Source of the DNA: Curtobacterium sp. VKM Ac-2922
GTDB taxonomy: Bacteria; Actinomycetota; Actinomycetes; Actinomycetales; Microbacteriaceae
NCBI RefSeq assembly: GCF_022815645.1
Contig: NZ_JALGRO010000004.1
Location: 1 to 64,000, forward strand
DNA: 64,000 bases
Direction: 5' to 3'
The notes beneath the pieces are model-generated. The model was not told where the DNA came from and did not search any database. It saw only the letters and a program-made list of their open reading frames with translations. The translations under genes were made by a program, and so were the position numbers. Shown here piece after piece: positions 16,881 through 26,459 of this stretch; within the stretch, counting starts at the first letter, position 1; each line of letters starts with the position of its first letter.

Positions 16881-17414
16881 CTACGGAGCGCTCCGGCGTG
16901 CGGGCTTGGGGAACGTCGTGCGCATGTGGTCCGAGGTCAGGACGTCGCCGATGCCGACCATGAGCACCGAGAACACGATCTGCTCGATGACCATCCAGAA
17001 CGGGTACAGCCCGGGGATCGCGGCGACGATGAGCGTCACGATCGGGAAGATCCGGCTGAACAGCCGCAGGCGCTGGTACGCCCAGTAGTAGCCCAGCTGC
17101 GCGCGCCACGCGAAGACGTAGAGCGTCAGGGTGATGAGCAGCACGACGGTGGCACGGAACCACACCGCCCACGGGATGGTCTGGCCGTCGCGGGTCAGGA
17201 CGATCGCGACGACGATCGCGGCCAGTCCGACGACGGTCTCGGCGACGAGCAGCCAGCGGATCCAGCGGAACGACCGCACGGTGTCGGGGTGGTCGAGCAT
17301 GTCCCGCCGGATGACGTAGTCGGCCTGCCGGCCGCCGGCCAGGCGGTCGAGTCGCAGGCGGCACCAGAGCCGGTCGGCGAAGGCGGGGAACGTCACCAGA
17401 CCATGGTGCCGCAT
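16881..17414 (-). CDS. four-helix membrane protein of unknown function
   Basis: 177-aa membrane protein. Hydrophobic segments are visible at about 47-67 (WLLVAETVVGLAAIVVAIVL), 74-95 (IPWAVWFRATVVLLITLTLYV), 115-137 and 137-155. The N-terminal 40 residues and C-terminus are basic (TTFPKPARRSAP). Start taken as MRHHGLV at 17414; an alternative is MLDHPDT further in. I do not recognise the family. A single GGACGGGAGGC arm lies about 40 bases upstream of the start. Confidence 0.65.
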   Translation of the reverse strand: MRHHGLVTFPAFADRLWCRLRLDRLAGGRQADYVIRRDMLDHPDTVRSFRWIRWLLVAETVVGLAAIVVAIVLTRDGQTIPWAVWFRATVVLLITLTLYVFAWRAQLGYYWAYQRLRLFSRIFPIVTLIVAAIPGLYPFWMVIEQIVFSVLMVGIGDVLTSDHMRTTFPKPARRSAP

Positions 17415-17437
17415 CCGGCGCACGTCGCGGACCACGC

Positions 17438-17466
17438 GCCTCCGGTCCGGACGGGAGGCCCGTCCA
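17438..17466. repeat. GGACGGGAGGC repeat copy, arms in reversed order
   Basis: GCGCCTCCGGTCC followed by GGACGGGAGGCCC: the same core words as in the terminators, but with the pyrimidine-rich arm first. Located between two minus-strand genes (start at 17414, stop at 17561). This arrangement can still form a short hairpin through GGTCCGGACC. Confidence 0.5.
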
Positions 17467-17560
17467 GCGTCCGCCCCGCACCCCGCGTCGGCACGCACCG
17501 CGTCCACCGCGTCACGCGTCCACAGCGGCACGGGCGCGTCCGGCGCCTGCCGCGACCGCG

Positions 17561-18112
17561 TCAGCGGGCGGGCAGCAGTTCCGCGCCGCCCATGATCGTG
17601 GCGGTGTTCCAGTCGAGGACCAGCAGCGAGTGCACCGCGGGCGGCAGGATCTGCGGAACCCGCACGTCGATGACGGCGCCCGTCGCATCGTGCGAGATCA
17701 CCCCGACCTCGACCGGGTCGCCGAGTGGGATCCACTCCGCTCGCCGCCCCGCCGGCACGACGTCGCCCCCGGTGAGCTGCACGCGCATGTCCGCCTCGGC
17801 CAGGTCGGTGTCGAACCCGGTGATCGTGACGCGGATCGCCTGCTCGCCGGTCCGGGTCACCGTGACGTGCCCGACGGTGTGGGCGCCGATCGACACCAGG
17901 TCGCCGTCGACCGGCAGGCTCGTGCGGTACCAGGGCTGGTCGACGAGCGGCGTGCTGGTGGCGGACGGTGTCGCACGGACGAGCGGCTCCGGAGTGGTGC
18001 GACCGGTGGGCACCGGGACCGACAGCAGCACCGAGACCGCGACGACGCCGGCGACGACGCTCACGCCCGTGGCGATCCACGTCGTGCGCATCGGCCCCGG
18101 CGCTGGTGACAT
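17561..18112 (-). CDS. membrane-anchored hypothetical protein
   Basis: 183-aa protein with one N-terminal membrane anchor or signal helix (TWIATGVSVVAGVVAVSVLLSV, residues 10-31), a Pro/Thr-rich linker (33-60) and a C-terminal beta-rich domain predicted outside the membrane (HVTVTRTGEQAIRVTITG, IDVRVPQILPPAVHSL). No known family recognised. ATG at 18112; a second Met at residue 8 is possible. The gene lies alone, about 105 bases from the der stop, separated from it by a stem-loop. Confidence 0.6.
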   Translation of the reverse strand: MSPAPGPMRTTWIATGVSVVAGVVAVSVLLSVPVPTGRTTPEPLVRATPSATSTPLVDQPWYRTSLPVDGDLVSIGAHTVGHVTVTRTGEQAIRVTITGFDTDLAEADMRVQLTGGDVVPAGRRAEWIPLGDPVEVGVISHDATGAVIDVRVPQILPPAVHSLLVLDWNTATIMGGAELLPAR

Positions 18113-18163
18113 GCACGGAGCGTACGCCGGACCGGTGACCCCCGGGGACGACCCCCGGGGACG

Positions 18164-18200
18164 ACGACGGCCGCCGGGGAGGTGCCCGAACGGCCGTCGT
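18164..18200 (-). terminator. der operon terminator
   Basis: ACGACGGCCG and CGGCCGTCGT form a 10-bp stem with a 17-base loop, 17 bases after the der stop. Just beyond it GACCCCCGGGGAC is repeated in tandem (about 18137-18163). Confidence 0.65.
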
Positions 18201-18216
18201 GTGGTGCTGGGTGGGA

Positions 18217-19743
18217 TCAGGTGCGCTTCCGGCGCTCGCGCACCCGCATGTTCACGGTGATCGGGGTGCCGGAGAAGCCCCAGACCTCGCGCAGGCGCCG
18301 CGTGATGAAGCGGCGGTACTGCGGGTCGAGGAACTGGGTCGTGAAGAGCACGAACGTCGGCGGCTGGCTGGCTGCCTGGGTGCCGAACAGGATGCGCGGC
18401 TGACGACCACCACGGACCGGGTGCGGGTGCTCCTGCACGAGCTCGGCGATGAAGGCGTTGACCTTGCCGGTCGGGATGCGGGTGTCCCACGACTCGAGCG
18501 CGGTCTCGAGGGCCGGCACGAGCTTCTCGAGGTGCCGACCGGTGCGGGCCGAGATGTTCACGCGCGGGGCCCAGGCGACGTGCGCCAGGTCCTGCTCGAT
18601 CTCGCGCTCGAGGTAGCGGCGGCGTTCGTCGTCCAACAGGTCCCACTTGTTGTAGGCCAGCACGAGCGCACGGCCCGACTCGAGCACCAGGTCGATGATG
18701 CGGAGGTCCTGCACGGACACCGGTTCGGTGACGTCGAGGACGACGACGGCGACCTCGGCCTTCTCGAGCGCGGCGGTGGTGCGGAGCGACGCGTAGAAGT
18801 CGGCGCCCTGCTGCAGGTGCACGCGCTTGCGGATGCCGGCGGTGTCGACGAAGCGCCAGACACGGCCGCCCAGCTCGACCTGCTCGTCGACCGGGTCGCG
18901 GGTGGTGCCGGCGAGCTCGTTCACGACGACGCGCTCTTCACCGGCGGCCTTGTTGAGCAGCGAGCTCTTGCCGACGTTCGGACGACCCAGGATCGCGACA
19001 CGGCGGGGGCCGCCGATCTCCTGCTTGGCGACGGCGGAGACGTCGGGCAGCGTGCTGATGATCAGGTCGAGCAGGTCGGCGACACCACGGCCGTGCAGCG
19101 CGGAGACCGGGTGCGGCTCGCCGAGGCCCAGGTTCCAGAGCTCGTACGCGTCGAGGTCGCGGCGCTCGTCGTCGGACTTGTTCGCGACGACGATGACCGG
19201 CTTGTCGGTGCCGCGCAGCATCTTGACGACGTGCTCGTCGGTCGCGGTGATGCCGACCGTGACGTCCACGACGAACAGCACGGCGTCGGCCAGGTCGATC
19301 GCGACCTCGGCCTGCAGTGCCACGGAGGCGTTGATGCCCTTGGCGTCGGGCTCCCACCCGCCGGTGTCGACCAGGGTGAACCGCTTGTCGTTCCACTCGG
19401 CCTTGTAGCTGACACGGTCACGCGTGACGCCGGGGACGTCCTGCACGACGGCTTCACGGCGACCGAGGATGCGGTTCACGAGCGCCGACTTGCCGACGTT
19501 CGGGCGTCCGACGATCGCCAGGACGGGCAGTGCGGGCAGGATGAGGACGCCGTCCTCGCCCAGGGTGCCCGCTTGCAGCAGTGCGACGTCCTCGTCGTCG
19601 AGCTCGTACTCCTCGAGCCCGGCGCGCAGCGCGGTCGCCCGCTGCTCGGCCTCGGTCTCGTCGAGGCTCGCGATGCGTTCTCCCAGGGAGTCGTCGTACT
19701 CCGGGAAGTCGTCGTGCTCTGGTCCGTTGTCCAGTTGCGCCAT
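18217..19743 (-). CDS. der: ribosome-assembly GTPase Der (EngA)
   Basis: Double-GTPase factor for 50S subunit maturation, 508 aa. The first G domain has P-loop GRPNVGKS (about 81), DTGG switch and NKSD; the second has GRPNVGKS (about 252), DTAG and NKWD. The C-terminal KH-like domain follows (about 400-508, ending RERRKRT). An acidic N-terminal extension of about 70 residues ([23 protein letters not shown]) precedes the first G domain, a typical actinobacterial feature. It follows cmk with a 35-base gap. The last gene of the parA-scpAB-rluB-tyrA-cmk-der run, with a terminator after it. Confidence 0.97.
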   Translation of the reverse strand: MAQLDNGPEHDDFPEYDDSLGERIASLDETEAEQRATALRAGLEEYELDDEDVALLQAGTLGEDGVLILPALPVLAIVGRPNVGKSALVNRILGRREAVVQDVPGVTRDRVSYKAEWNDKRFTLVDTGGWEPDAKGINASVALQAEVAIDLADAVLFVVDVTVGITATDEHVVKMLRGTDKPVIVVANKSDDERRDLDAYELWNLGLGEPHPVSALHGRGVADLLDLIISTLPDVSAVAKQEIGGPRRVAILGRPNVGKSSLLNKAAGEERVVVNELAGTTRDPVDEQVELGGRVWRFVDTAGIRKRVHLQQGADFYASLRTTAALEKAEVAVVVLDVTEPVSVQDLRIIDLVLESGRALVLAYNKWDLLDDERRRYLEREIEQDLAHVAWAPRVNISARTGRHLEKLVPALETALESWDTRIPTGKVNAFIAELVQEHPHPVRGGRQPRILFGTQAASQPPTFVLFTTQFLDPQYRRFITRRLREVWGFSGTPITVNMRVRERRKRT

Positions 19744-19778
19744 GGTGGGTTCCTTGCCGGCGGCCGCCTGGCCGCGTG

Positions 19779-20654
19779 TCAGTGTCCGGCCGTGCGGGCC
19801 AGGTCGACGACCGCTTGTACGGTCTGGTCGAAGTCGAGGTCGGTGGAGTCGAGCGTCGTGACGCCGTCCGCGGCGTTCATGAAGTCGACGACCTTCGCGT
19901 CGGCGGCGTCTCGTCGGGCGAGTGCTGCCGAGGTCTCGGCGGCCGACTGGGTCGTGACCTCTGCCGAGCGCCGTGCCATCCTAACCTGTTCGTCGGCCGT
20001 CAGCAGGATCCGGACCTCGGCATCGGGGGCGACGACGGTCGTGATGTCGCGTCCCTCGGTGACGATGCCCTGCGCGTCGGTCTTGCGCATGACGTTCCGG
20101 AACAGCTGCACCAGGCGCGCCCGGACCTCGGGGAGCTTGGCGATGTGGGCCACCGCGGCCGTGACGTCGGGCGTGCGGATGGCCTCTGTGACGTCGGTGC
20201 CGTTGACCCGGACGAAGTACTCGTCGGGGACGGTGCCGATCTCGTAGTCGAAGGTGTCCCAGCTCGCCAGGACCGCCGCGGCGTCGTCGAGGTCGACCTG
20301 CTGCTGCAGCGCGTGCCACGCCAGTGCTCGGTACGCGGCACCGGTGTCCTGGTACCCGAACCCGAGCGCGCGAGCGGCCGCCCGCGAGACGCTGGACTTG
20401 CCGCTGCCCGCCGGGCCGTCGACCGCGATGACGAACTTGGCGACGTACGCGCCGTCGGTCAGGCCCGCGGGCATCGGGTCGCGGGTCATCCCGGGTTCGC
20501 CGCCGCCCTGCCCGTCGGCGCCCCCGGTCAGGCCCTCGGCGGGGCCGGGCTGGCCGGCCGGGGTGGGGAGTCCTGTGTCGGGGCCGTCCGGTCCCCCGGT
20601 CACACCGCTGTCGGTGGCGGTGCCGTGCGTCTGCTGGTCCTCGTTCACGCCCAT
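19779..20654 (-). CDS. cmk: cytidylate kinase
   Basis: Phosphorylates CMP and dCMP with ATP, supplying pyrimidine nucleotides. The 291-aa product has Walker [10 protein letters not shown] (about 80), the [11 protein letters not shown]-binding motif, [10 protein letters not shown] and the ARR lid. About 70 residues of Gly/Pro/Asp-rich, disordered sequence ([14 protein letters not shown] and similar) precede the kinase core, longer than in E. coli Cmk. ATG at 20654 is chosen for the GGAGGA 11 bases upstream; it overlaps the tyrA stop (20645) by 10 bases, so the pair is coupled. Confidence 0.94.
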   Translation of the reverse strand: MGVNEDQQTHGTATDSGVTGGPDGPDTGLPTPAGQPGPAEGLTGGADGQGGGEPGMTRDPMPAGLTDGAYVAKFVIAVDGPAGSGKSSVSRAAARALGFGYQDTGAAYRALAWHALQQQVDLDDAAAVLASWDTFDYEIGTVPDEYFVRVNGTDVTEAIRTPDVTAAVAHIAKLPEVRARLVQLFRNVMRKTDAQGIVTEGRDITTVVAPDAEVRILLTADEQVRMARRSAEVTTQSAAETSAALARRDAADAKVVDFMNAADGVTTLDSTDLDFDQTVQAVVDLARTAGH

Positions 20655-21757
20655 GCTGCTGCGATCCTCCATCCGCGACCCTCGAGCTCGTCGACGAGTC
20701 GCTGTTCCTGCTCGGGGACGACCGACACCTCGACGATGCCGATCGGTCCGCCGGGTGAGTGCTCGAGGCGCAGGTCCTCGAGGTTGATGCCGATCTCGCC
20801 GATCGTGGCGAGGAGTGCGGCGATCTGCCCGGGACGGTCGTCCACCAGGACGACCACCTGGGCGAAGCGCTTGGTGGTGCCGTGCTTGCCCGGCAGCCGC
20901 TCGACCCCGCGGTTGCCCGACGCCATCGTCTCGGCGATGGTGCGCGGAGCGCCGGCTGCGTCGGGATCAGCCAGGGCGTCGATCACCCGGGTGAGTTCGT
21001 CCCGCAGGTCGGCGAGCACCGGCCGGATGTGGGCCGCGTTCGCACCGATGATCTGCACCCACAGGCCGGGGTCGCTCGCGGCCACGCGCGTGACGTCGCG
21101 GACGCCACCGCCGGCGAGCTCGAGCGCGGCTTCCGGGGCGTCCTGCAACCGTGAGGCCATGAGCGTCGACACCAGCTGCGGCACGTGGGACATCACGGCG
21201 ACGGCGCGGTCGTGCGGCTCGGGCTCCATCGGGATGACCGTGGCGCCGAGGTCGAGCGCCAGGTCCTCGACCACGGCGGCACGTCGGAACACGATCCCGT
21301 CGTGCCCGGCGATCACCCACGGGCGGCCGATGAACAGGTCGGCACGCGCCGCGGTCGGGCCGCTGCGTTCGCGGCCGGCCATCGGGTGCGAGCCGATGTA
21401 CCGCGACACGTCGGCGCCGGCTGCCCGCAGCGCTTCGAGCGGCGCGGACTTGACGCTCGCGACGTCGGTGACGATCGCGTCCGGGTGGTCGGCGAGCTCG
21501 CGCTCGACGACCCGCGCGGTGACGTCCGGCGGGACCGCCACGACGATGAGTTCGGGCGTGTCCCCTGCGGCAGGTCGTCGCCCTGCGCCGTAGTCGACCG
21601 CCAGGGCGAGCGTCGCCGGGGACACGTCGTCCAGGATGACCTCGACGCCGCGTTGCCGCAGGCCCAGGCCGATCGAGGCGCCGAGCAGCCCGGCGCCGAC
21701 GATGCGGACCGGTCCGCGGACGCGCCGGTCGGGATCGGGCTGGGGCTGGTCGGTCAC
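20645..21757 (-). CDS. tyrA: prephenate dehydrogenase with ACT domain
   Basis: NAD-dependent oxidative decarboxylation of prephenate to 4-hydroxyphenylpyruvate in tyrosine synthesis. The 370-aa product has Rossmann motif [10 protein letters not shown] (about 21-30), [11 protein letters not shown] (substrate site, about 125), [13 protein letters not shown] (catalytic His region, about 185) and a C-terminal ACT domain (about 295-370, [20 protein letters not shown]) for feedback control. It lies between rluB and cmk, where many actinobacteria have rluB and cmk side by side. It overlaps cmk at its end and starts 38 bases after the rluB stop. Confidence 0.94.
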   Translation of the reverse strand: MTDQPQPDPDRRVRGPVRIVGAGLLGASIGLGLRQRGVEVILDDVSPATLALAVDYGAGRRPAAGDTPELIVVAVPPDVTARVVERELADHPDAIVTDVASVKSAPLEALRAAGADVSRYIGSHPMAGRERSGPTAARADLFIGRPWVIAGHDGIVFRRAAVVEDLALDLGATVIPMEPEPHDRAVAVMSHVPQLVSTLMASRLQDAPEAALELAGGGVRDVTRVAASDPGLWVQIIGANAAHIRPVLADLRDELTRVIDALADPDAAGAPRTIAETMASGNRGVERLPGKHGTTKRFAQVVVLVDDRPGQIAALLATIGEIGINLEDLRLEHSPGGPIGIVEVSVVPEQEQRLVDELEGRGWRIAAAWA

Positions 21758-21795
21758 CCGCTCAGCCTACCGATCCGCGACCGTGCGCCTGGGGA

Positions 21796-23907
21796 TCAGT
21801 CGCTCGTCTCGACGTTGGGGTCGCCGACCGGCTTGCCTGCGCCGCGCGCGATCCCGAGCAGCTGCCCGAGTTCGACGCTCGTCAGCTCGCGCGTGCGGCC
21901 GCTCGGCAGGCTGCCGAGGTGCAGCGGCCCGAACGACCGACGGACCAGCTCGTTGACGGGGTGCCCGACCGCGTCGAGCATGCGGCGCACGATGCGGTTG
22001 CGCCCCGAGTGCAGGGTCAGCTCGACGAGCGACTCCCCGCGCGAGGACTCCAGCAGACGCACCTTGTCGGCGGCGATCGGCCCGTCCTCGAGCTCGATGC
22101 CGTCGAGCAGCGTCTGCACCGTCGCCGGGTTCACGTTGCCCGCGACCTTGGCGATGTAGGTCTTGGTGACGCCGAACGACGGGTGCGCGAGCACGTGGGC
22201 CAGCCCGCCGTCGTTCGTCAGCAGCAGCAGCCCGGACGTCTCGGCGTCCAGGCGGCCGACGTTGAACAGGCGCTCCTCGAACTTGTCGACGAACTGCGAC
22301 AGGTCCGCACGGCCACGCTCGTCGAGCATGCTCGACACGACGCCCGTCGGCTTGTTCAGCAGCACGTACCGGCGCGAGGTGTCGACCTGGATCGGCACGC
22401 CGTCGACGGAGATCTGGTCCTCGGCGGGGTCGACACGACGCCCGAGGGCCTCGACCACCTCGCCGTTGACCGTCACACGGCCCTCGGCGATCAGGTTCTC
22501 GGCCACCCGACGCGACGCCACACCGGCGGCGGCCATCACCTTCTGCAGGCGCTCGCCCTCGGGCTGCAGGTCGGCCGGCGTCGCGGCAGCGCCCTCGGCA
22601 GCGTCCCAGTCGGGGATGATCGGGCGTTCCGGCGTGCCCTCGAGCGGCGTGCCCTCGGCGTCGCGCTGGCCCTCGGGGCGCGGCGTGGTGCCACGGTCGC
22701 GGTTGCGGACCGTCGCGGTGCCACCGACGTACCGGCGGCCGTTGTGCCAGACACGGCTGGCCGGGGCGTCCGAGCCCTGACCACGACGGTCGTCACGGCG
22801 CGGGTCGCGACGGTCGTCGCGGCGGTCGCGCTGGTCACGGTCGGCGTTGCTCCAGCGGGGCCGGTCGACGCGGCGGTCGCCGGTCGGTGCGGGACGACGG
22901 TCGCCGCTGCGGTCGTCACGGCGGTCGCCGCTGCGGTCGTCGTCACGGCGGCCGTACCCGCGGTCGTCGCGTCGGTCGTCACGCGCAGCCGGACGGGAGG
23001 CCCCGGTGCCGTACCCGCGGTCGTCACGACGGGCGCCACCACGGTCGTCGTCACGGCGACCGTACCCGCGGTCGTCACGTCGGTCGTCACGCGGAGCCGG
23101 ACGGGAGGCTCCGGTGCCGTACCCACGGTCGTCACGTCGCGGAGCACCGCGGTCGTCACGGCGCGGGGCTCGGTCGTCCTCGCGACGGCCGTACCCGCGG
23201 TCGTCGCGACGCGGAGCACCACGATCGTCGCGACGGTCGCCCTCGTGCCGGACGAACCCGCGGTCGTCATGTCGGGGAGCACCCCGGTCGTCGCGGCGCA
23301 CGAAGCCACCGTCGTCGCGACGCGGAGCACCCCGGTCGGCACCGCGGTCGTCGCGACGCGGGCCACGGTCGAAGCCGCGGTCGTCCCGACGCGGAGCGCC
23401 ACGGTCGAAGCTGCGGTCGTCCCGACGCGGAGCACCGCGCTCGGCGCCACGGTCGTCACGGCGCGGAGCGCCACGGTCGTCACGGCGCGGAGCGCGGTCG
23501 TCGTCACGACGCGGAGCGCGGTCGTCGTCGCGACGTCCGTACCCGCCGCGGTCGTCGCGACGCGGAGCGCCGCGGTCGGCACCCCGGTCGTCGCGGCGGA
23601 ACCCGCCACGGTCGTCGCGCGGGGCACCCGACGAGCGTCCGCCGTACCCGCGGTCGTCACGCGGCGCACCGCCGGTCGGTCGACCGTACCCACGGTCGTC
23701 CCGCGAGCCGCCGGACGATCGTCCGCCGTACCCGCCACGCTCGCCACCGCGGTCCGACCCGCCGGGGCGACCACGGTCGTCGTCGCGACGCCCGTACCCA
23801 CCGCGGTCCGACCCACCCGGACGACCCGGGCCTCCTGACCGTCCGCCGCCGGAGGCGCCGTCCCGCCCACCGGCGCCGCCGTGTCGTCTGTCCTCATACG
23901 CGGCCAT
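21796..23907 (-). CDS. rluB: 23S rRNA pseudouridine synthase RluB-type with giant Arg/Asp/Gly arm
   Basis: Makes a pseudouridine in 23S rRNA (U2605 in E. coli). The C-terminal 255 residues hold a normal S4 RNA-binding domain (ERLQKVMAAAGVASRR) and an RsuA/RluB catalytic domain with Asp in GRLDAETSGLLLL. In front lie about 440 residues made of short DDRG, RRDD and GYGRR repeats, so the 703-aa protein is nearly three times the usual length. The arm is disordered, highly charged but nearly balanced, and probably binds RNA or ribosomal particles. ATG 23907 (MAAYEDRRHGG) overlaps the scpB stop by 14 bases. Confidence 0.93.
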   Translation of the reverse strand: MAAYEDRRHGGAGGRDGASGGGRSGGPGRPGGSDRGGYGRRDDDRGRPGGSDRGGERGGYGGRSSGGSRDDRGYGRPTGGAPRDDRGYGGRSSGAPRDDRGGFRRDDRGADRGAPRRDDRGGYGRRDDDRAPRRDDDRAPRRDDRGAPRRDDRGAERGAPRRDDRSFDRGAPRRDDRGFDRGPRRDDRGADRGAPRRDDGGFVRRDDRGAPRHDDRGFVRHEGDRRDDRGAPRRDDRGYGRREDDRAPRRDDRGAPRRDDRGYGTGASRPAPRDDRRDDRGYGRRDDDRGGARRDDRGYGTGASRPAARDDRRDDRGYGRRDDDRSGDRRDDRSGDRRPAPTGDRRVDRPRWSNADRDQRDRRDDRRDPRRDDRRGQGSDAPASRVWHNGRRYVGGTATVRNRDRGTTPRPEGQRDAEGTPLEGTPERPIIPDWDAAEGAAATPADLQPEGERLQKVMAAAGVASRRVAENLIAEGRVTVNGEVVEALGRRVDPAEDQISVDGVPIQVDTSRRYVLLNKPTGVVSSMLDERGRADLSQFVDKFEERLFNVGRLDAETSGLLLLTNDGGLAHVLAHPSFGVTKTYIAKVAGNVNPATVQTLLDGIELEDGPIAADKVRLLESSRGESLVELTLHSGRNRIVRRMLDAVGHPVNELVRRSFGPLHLGSLPSGRTRELTSVELGQLLGIARGAGKPVGDPNVETSD
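22690..23880. repeat. degenerate tandem repeats coding the RluB arm
   Basis: The rluB 5' region consists of short imperfect units around CGGTCGTCGCGACG (plus strand), which encode RRDDR-type pentads. Larger units occur too: a 108-bp block carrying GYGTGASRPA is duplicated, so that CGGACGGGAGGC appears at 22990-23001 and again at 23098-23109. Expect length variation between strains and assembly trouble here. Confidence 0.85.
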
Positions 23908-24601
23908 CGGGGATCCCTTCGTTCTGCTCGAAACCGTCGACGCCGTCCTCCAACAGGGGAGAGATCAGCGGCAGTTCGTCGAGCGAGTTGATGCCGAGCT
24001 GCTGCAACAGCAGGTCGGATGTGACGTAGTTGATCGCGCCGGTCTCGGCGTCGGTGAACGACTCCTCGATGAGCCCGCGCGCGACGAGGGTGCGGACGAC
24101 GCCGTCGACGTTGACGGCCCGGATCGAGGCGATCTGCGACCGGGTGATCGGCTGCTTGTAGGCCACGACGGCCAGGGTCTCGAGCGCCGCCTGGGACAGC
24201 CGCGAGGGTCGCTCGGCCTCGACGAACTGCTCGACGACGGCGTCGAGGTCCTGGCGCACGTAGAAGCGCCAGCCTCCGCCGACCTCGCGCAGTTCGAACC
24301 CGCGGCGGACGGTGCCGTCGACACCGTCGAAGTCGGCGACCAGGCGCTCGATCGCCTGGCGGACGACCGGCACGGGGACACCGACAGCCGTGCCGAGCGA
24401 CACGAGCGACTGGGGCTCGTCGGCGATCATCAGGATGGCCTCGAGCTGCCGGTCGACCGCGTGACCGGAGGCCACCTGCGCCGTGTCGGCGTGGCTGTCC
24501 GCCGCGTGCGACCGGATCGACTCCTCGATGGCGCGCGCGTCGGCGACCTCGTCGGCGCCACCGGGTTCGGCGCTGGAGACGTCGTGGACGTCATCCGTCA
24601 T
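23894..24601 (-). CDS. scpB: segregation and condensation protein B
   Basis: Winged-helix kleisin-interacting subunit of the SMC-ScpAB condensin complex, needed for chromosome segregation. 235 aa. The tandem winged-helix region spans about 45-215, with RPSRLSQAALETLAVVAYKQ and the conserved ITRSQIASIRAVN. An acidic tail follows. ATG at 24601 (MTDDVHD) overlaps the scpA stop by 11 bases; an in-frame ATG at 24613 is also possible. It overlaps rluB at its 3' end. Order parA-scpA-scpB-rluB matches Rv1708-Rv1711 of Mycobacterium tuberculosis. Confidence 0.94.
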   Translation of the reverse strand: MTDDVHDVSSAEPGGADEVADARAIEESIRSHAADSHADTAQVASGHAVDRQLEAILMIADEPQSLVSLGTAVGVPVPVVRQAIERLVADFDGVDGTVRRGFELREVGGGWRFYVRQDLDAVVEQFVEAERPSRLSQAALETLAVVAYKQPITRSQIASIRAVNVDGVVRTLVARGLIEESFTDAETGAINYVTSDLLLQQLGINSLDELPLISPLLEDGVDGFEQNEGIPDGRV

Positions 24602-25439
24602 AGTCGGCTCCAAGGTTGGCGAGGCTCTCGTCGGTCCAGTGCTCGGCGGTCCAGCGCAGGGTCAGTTCCCCGAGTGGTTCTTCCTGCTCGAAGGAGATCG
24701 AGGCGTTCCGGTAGAGCTCGAGGACGGCGAGGAAACGAGCCACCACGATACCCGTGATGTCGACCCCGGCGATGACCTCGCGGAACGCCACGTCCGGATC
24801 GCCCGACTCGGCACGCGTGCGCAGGATCGACACGACCACCGCGGCCTGTTCGCGGATGCTGACCAGCGGGGCGTGCAGGTGGTCGAGTCCCACGGTCGGG
24901 ATCTCCCGTGGCGCGAAAGCCAGGGCAGCGAGCGCCGCGAAGTCCTGCACCGACAGGGTCCACACCAGCTCGGGCGTCCGGGCACGGAAGCGTTCCTCGA
25001 GCCGGACGCTCCGGACGTGCCGGCGGGACTCGGTGGTCCACCGCTCGCCGAACCAGTCCGCGGCCTGCTTGAACGCCCGGTACTGCAGCAGGCGGGCGAA
25101 CAGCAGGTCGCGGGCTTCGAGCAGCGCGACGTCCTCGGCATCGACGAGCTCGCCCTGCGGCAGCAGCCCGGCGATCTTCAGGTCGAGCAGGGTCGCCGCG
25201 ACGACCAGGAACTCACTCGCCTCGTCGAGTTCTTCGGCGGACTCGGCCTGGCGCACGTGCGCGATGAACTCCCCCGTGACGACGCCGAGCGCCACCTCGG
25301 TGATGTCGAGCTCGTGCTTCGTGATGAGCGACAGCAGCAGGTCGAACGGCCCGTCGAAGTTCGTCAGGCGGACCCGGAAGCCCGGCAGGGCCTCGGGGAC
25401 GGCCGGTGTGTCGGCGACGGGGTCAGGCGACGGCGCCAC
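24591..25439 (-). CDS. scpA: segregation and condensation protein A
   Basis: Kleisin subunit that bridges SMC heads in bacterial condensin. 282 aa. The N-terminal SMC-neck-binding part shows the hallmark NFDGPFDLLLSLI (about 27-39) and the C-terminal winged helix runs to LANLGADYDG. GTG start at 25439 inside the end of parA (17-base overlap). Both ends overlap neighbours, so scpA is translationally embedded in the operon. Confidence 0.95.
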   Translation of the reverse strand: MAPSPDPVADTPAVPEALPGFRVRLTNFDGPFDLLLSLITKHELDITEVALGVVTGEFIAHVRQAESAEELDEASEFLVVAATLLDLKIAGLLPQGELVDAEDVALLEARDLLFARLLQYRAFKQAADWFGERWTTESRRHVRSVRLEERFRARTPELVWTLSVQDFAALAALAFAPREIPTVGLDHLHAPLVSIREQAAVVVSILRTRAESGDPDVAFREVIAGVDITGIVVARFLAVLELYRNASISFEQEEPLGELTLRWTAEHWTDESLANLGADYDG

Positions 25440-26301
25440 GCTGGACGAGCTCTCGTGCGAGCTGCCGGTAGGACTTGGCCGCGGTGTGCTCGGGCGCGGT
25501 CTGCGTGATCGGGCGCGCGGAGACCGTGGCGTCCGGGAACTTGACCGTACGGCCGATCACGGTGTCGAGCACGCGCTCGTCGAAGGTGTCCACGACGCGC
25601 TCCATGACCTCGCGCGAGTGCAGCGTGCGCGAGTCGTACATCGTCGCCAGGATGCCGTCGAGCGTCAGCGCGGGGTTGAGCCGATCGCGCACCTTGTCGA
25701 TCGTCTCGATGAGCAACGCGACACCGCGCAGCGCGAAGAACTCGCACTCGAGCGGGATGAGGACCCCGTGCGCGGCGGTCAGCGCGTTGACGGTGAGCAG
25801 GCCGAGCGAGGGCTGGCAGTCGACCAGGATCACGTCGTAGTCGCCGGCGACCTTGCGCAGCACGCTCGCCAGGATCTGCTCGCGCGCGACCTCGTTCACC
25901 AGGTGGACCTCGGCGGCGGACAGGTCGATGTTGGCGGGGATGACGTCGAGCCCGGGGGTGTTCGTCGGCTGGATGACCTGGTTCGGGTCCTTCACGGCGC
26001 CCATGAGCAGGTCGTAGACGGTGTGGATGTCGTGCGTGCGGACACCGAGGCCCGCGGACAGTGCGCCCTGCGGGTCGAAGTCGACGGCCAGGACCTTGCG
26101 GCCGTACTCGGCCAGCGCAGCACCGAGGTTGATCGCGGTGGTCGTCTTGCCGACCCCGCCCTTCTGGTTGCACAGCGCGATGATCCGGGCGGGACCGTGC
26201 CCGTCGAGCTCTTCGGGCACGGGGAACTCGCGGACGGGCCGGCCGGTCGGACCGTACGTGGTCTCGCCGGTGCCGTGCTGGGTCGTCGGGTTCGTGCTCA
26301 C
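25423..26301 (-). CDS. ParA/Soj-family ATPase
   Basis: Deviant Walker-type ATPase of 292 aa that stands next to scpAB in actinobacteria, without a parB partner. Walker A is KGGVGKTTT (about 48-56), A' is FDPQGAL and the B motif is VILVDCQPSLG. By position it is an orthologue of M. tuberculosis Rv1708, distinct from the chromosomal parA near oriC. It probably positions or regulates the condensin or another cargo; direct evidence is lacking. GTG start at 26301 is chosen because the longer frame upstream reads antisense-like residues. First gene of the operon. Confidence 0.92.
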   Translation of the reverse strand: MSTNPTTQHGTGETTYGPTGRPVREFPVPEELDGHGPARIIALCNQKGGVGKTTTAINLGAALAEYGRKVLAVDFDPQGALSAGLGVRTHDIHTVYDLLMGAVKDPNQVIQPTNTPGLDVIPANIDLSAAEVHLVNEVAREQILASVLRKVAGDYDVILVDCQPSLGLLTVNALTAAHGVLIPLECEFFALRGVALLIETIDKVRDRLNPALTLDGILATMYDSRTLHSREVMERVVDTFDERVLDTVIGRTVKFPDATVSARPITQTAPEHTAAKSYRQLARELVQRGAVA

Positions 26302-26459
26302 CCCGTCATCGTACCGGCGCACCGGGGACGGTCCGGGGCGCACCGCCGGAGCGGACGGGGCCCGCGCTCGGTGGGACCCGAGGGCGCGACCGGCGGGACG
26401 GAGCCGCGCCGGGCCTCCAGGCCGACGAGACCGACGAGACCGACTGGACCGTGGACCCG
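26302..26459. other. gap between parA start and sseB stop with short tandem motif
   Basis: This gap holds the parA operon's upstream region and a tandem CGACGAGAC motif (about 26422-26442). A GCCTCC half-copy of the repeat family lies at 26413-26418. No clear promoter or hairpin was picked out by eye. Confidence 0.4.

Noticed and set aside
21919..23838. A 639-codon plus-strand frame opposite rluB
   Set aside because: Its Val/Thr/Ala repeats mirror the Asp/Arg repeats of rluB on the other strand; only rluB has a recognisable enzyme core.
22690..23880. Possible CRISPR-like array in the rluB arm
   Set aside because: The repeats are short, imperfect, in frame and code for protein; there are no uniform spacers or nearby cas genes.
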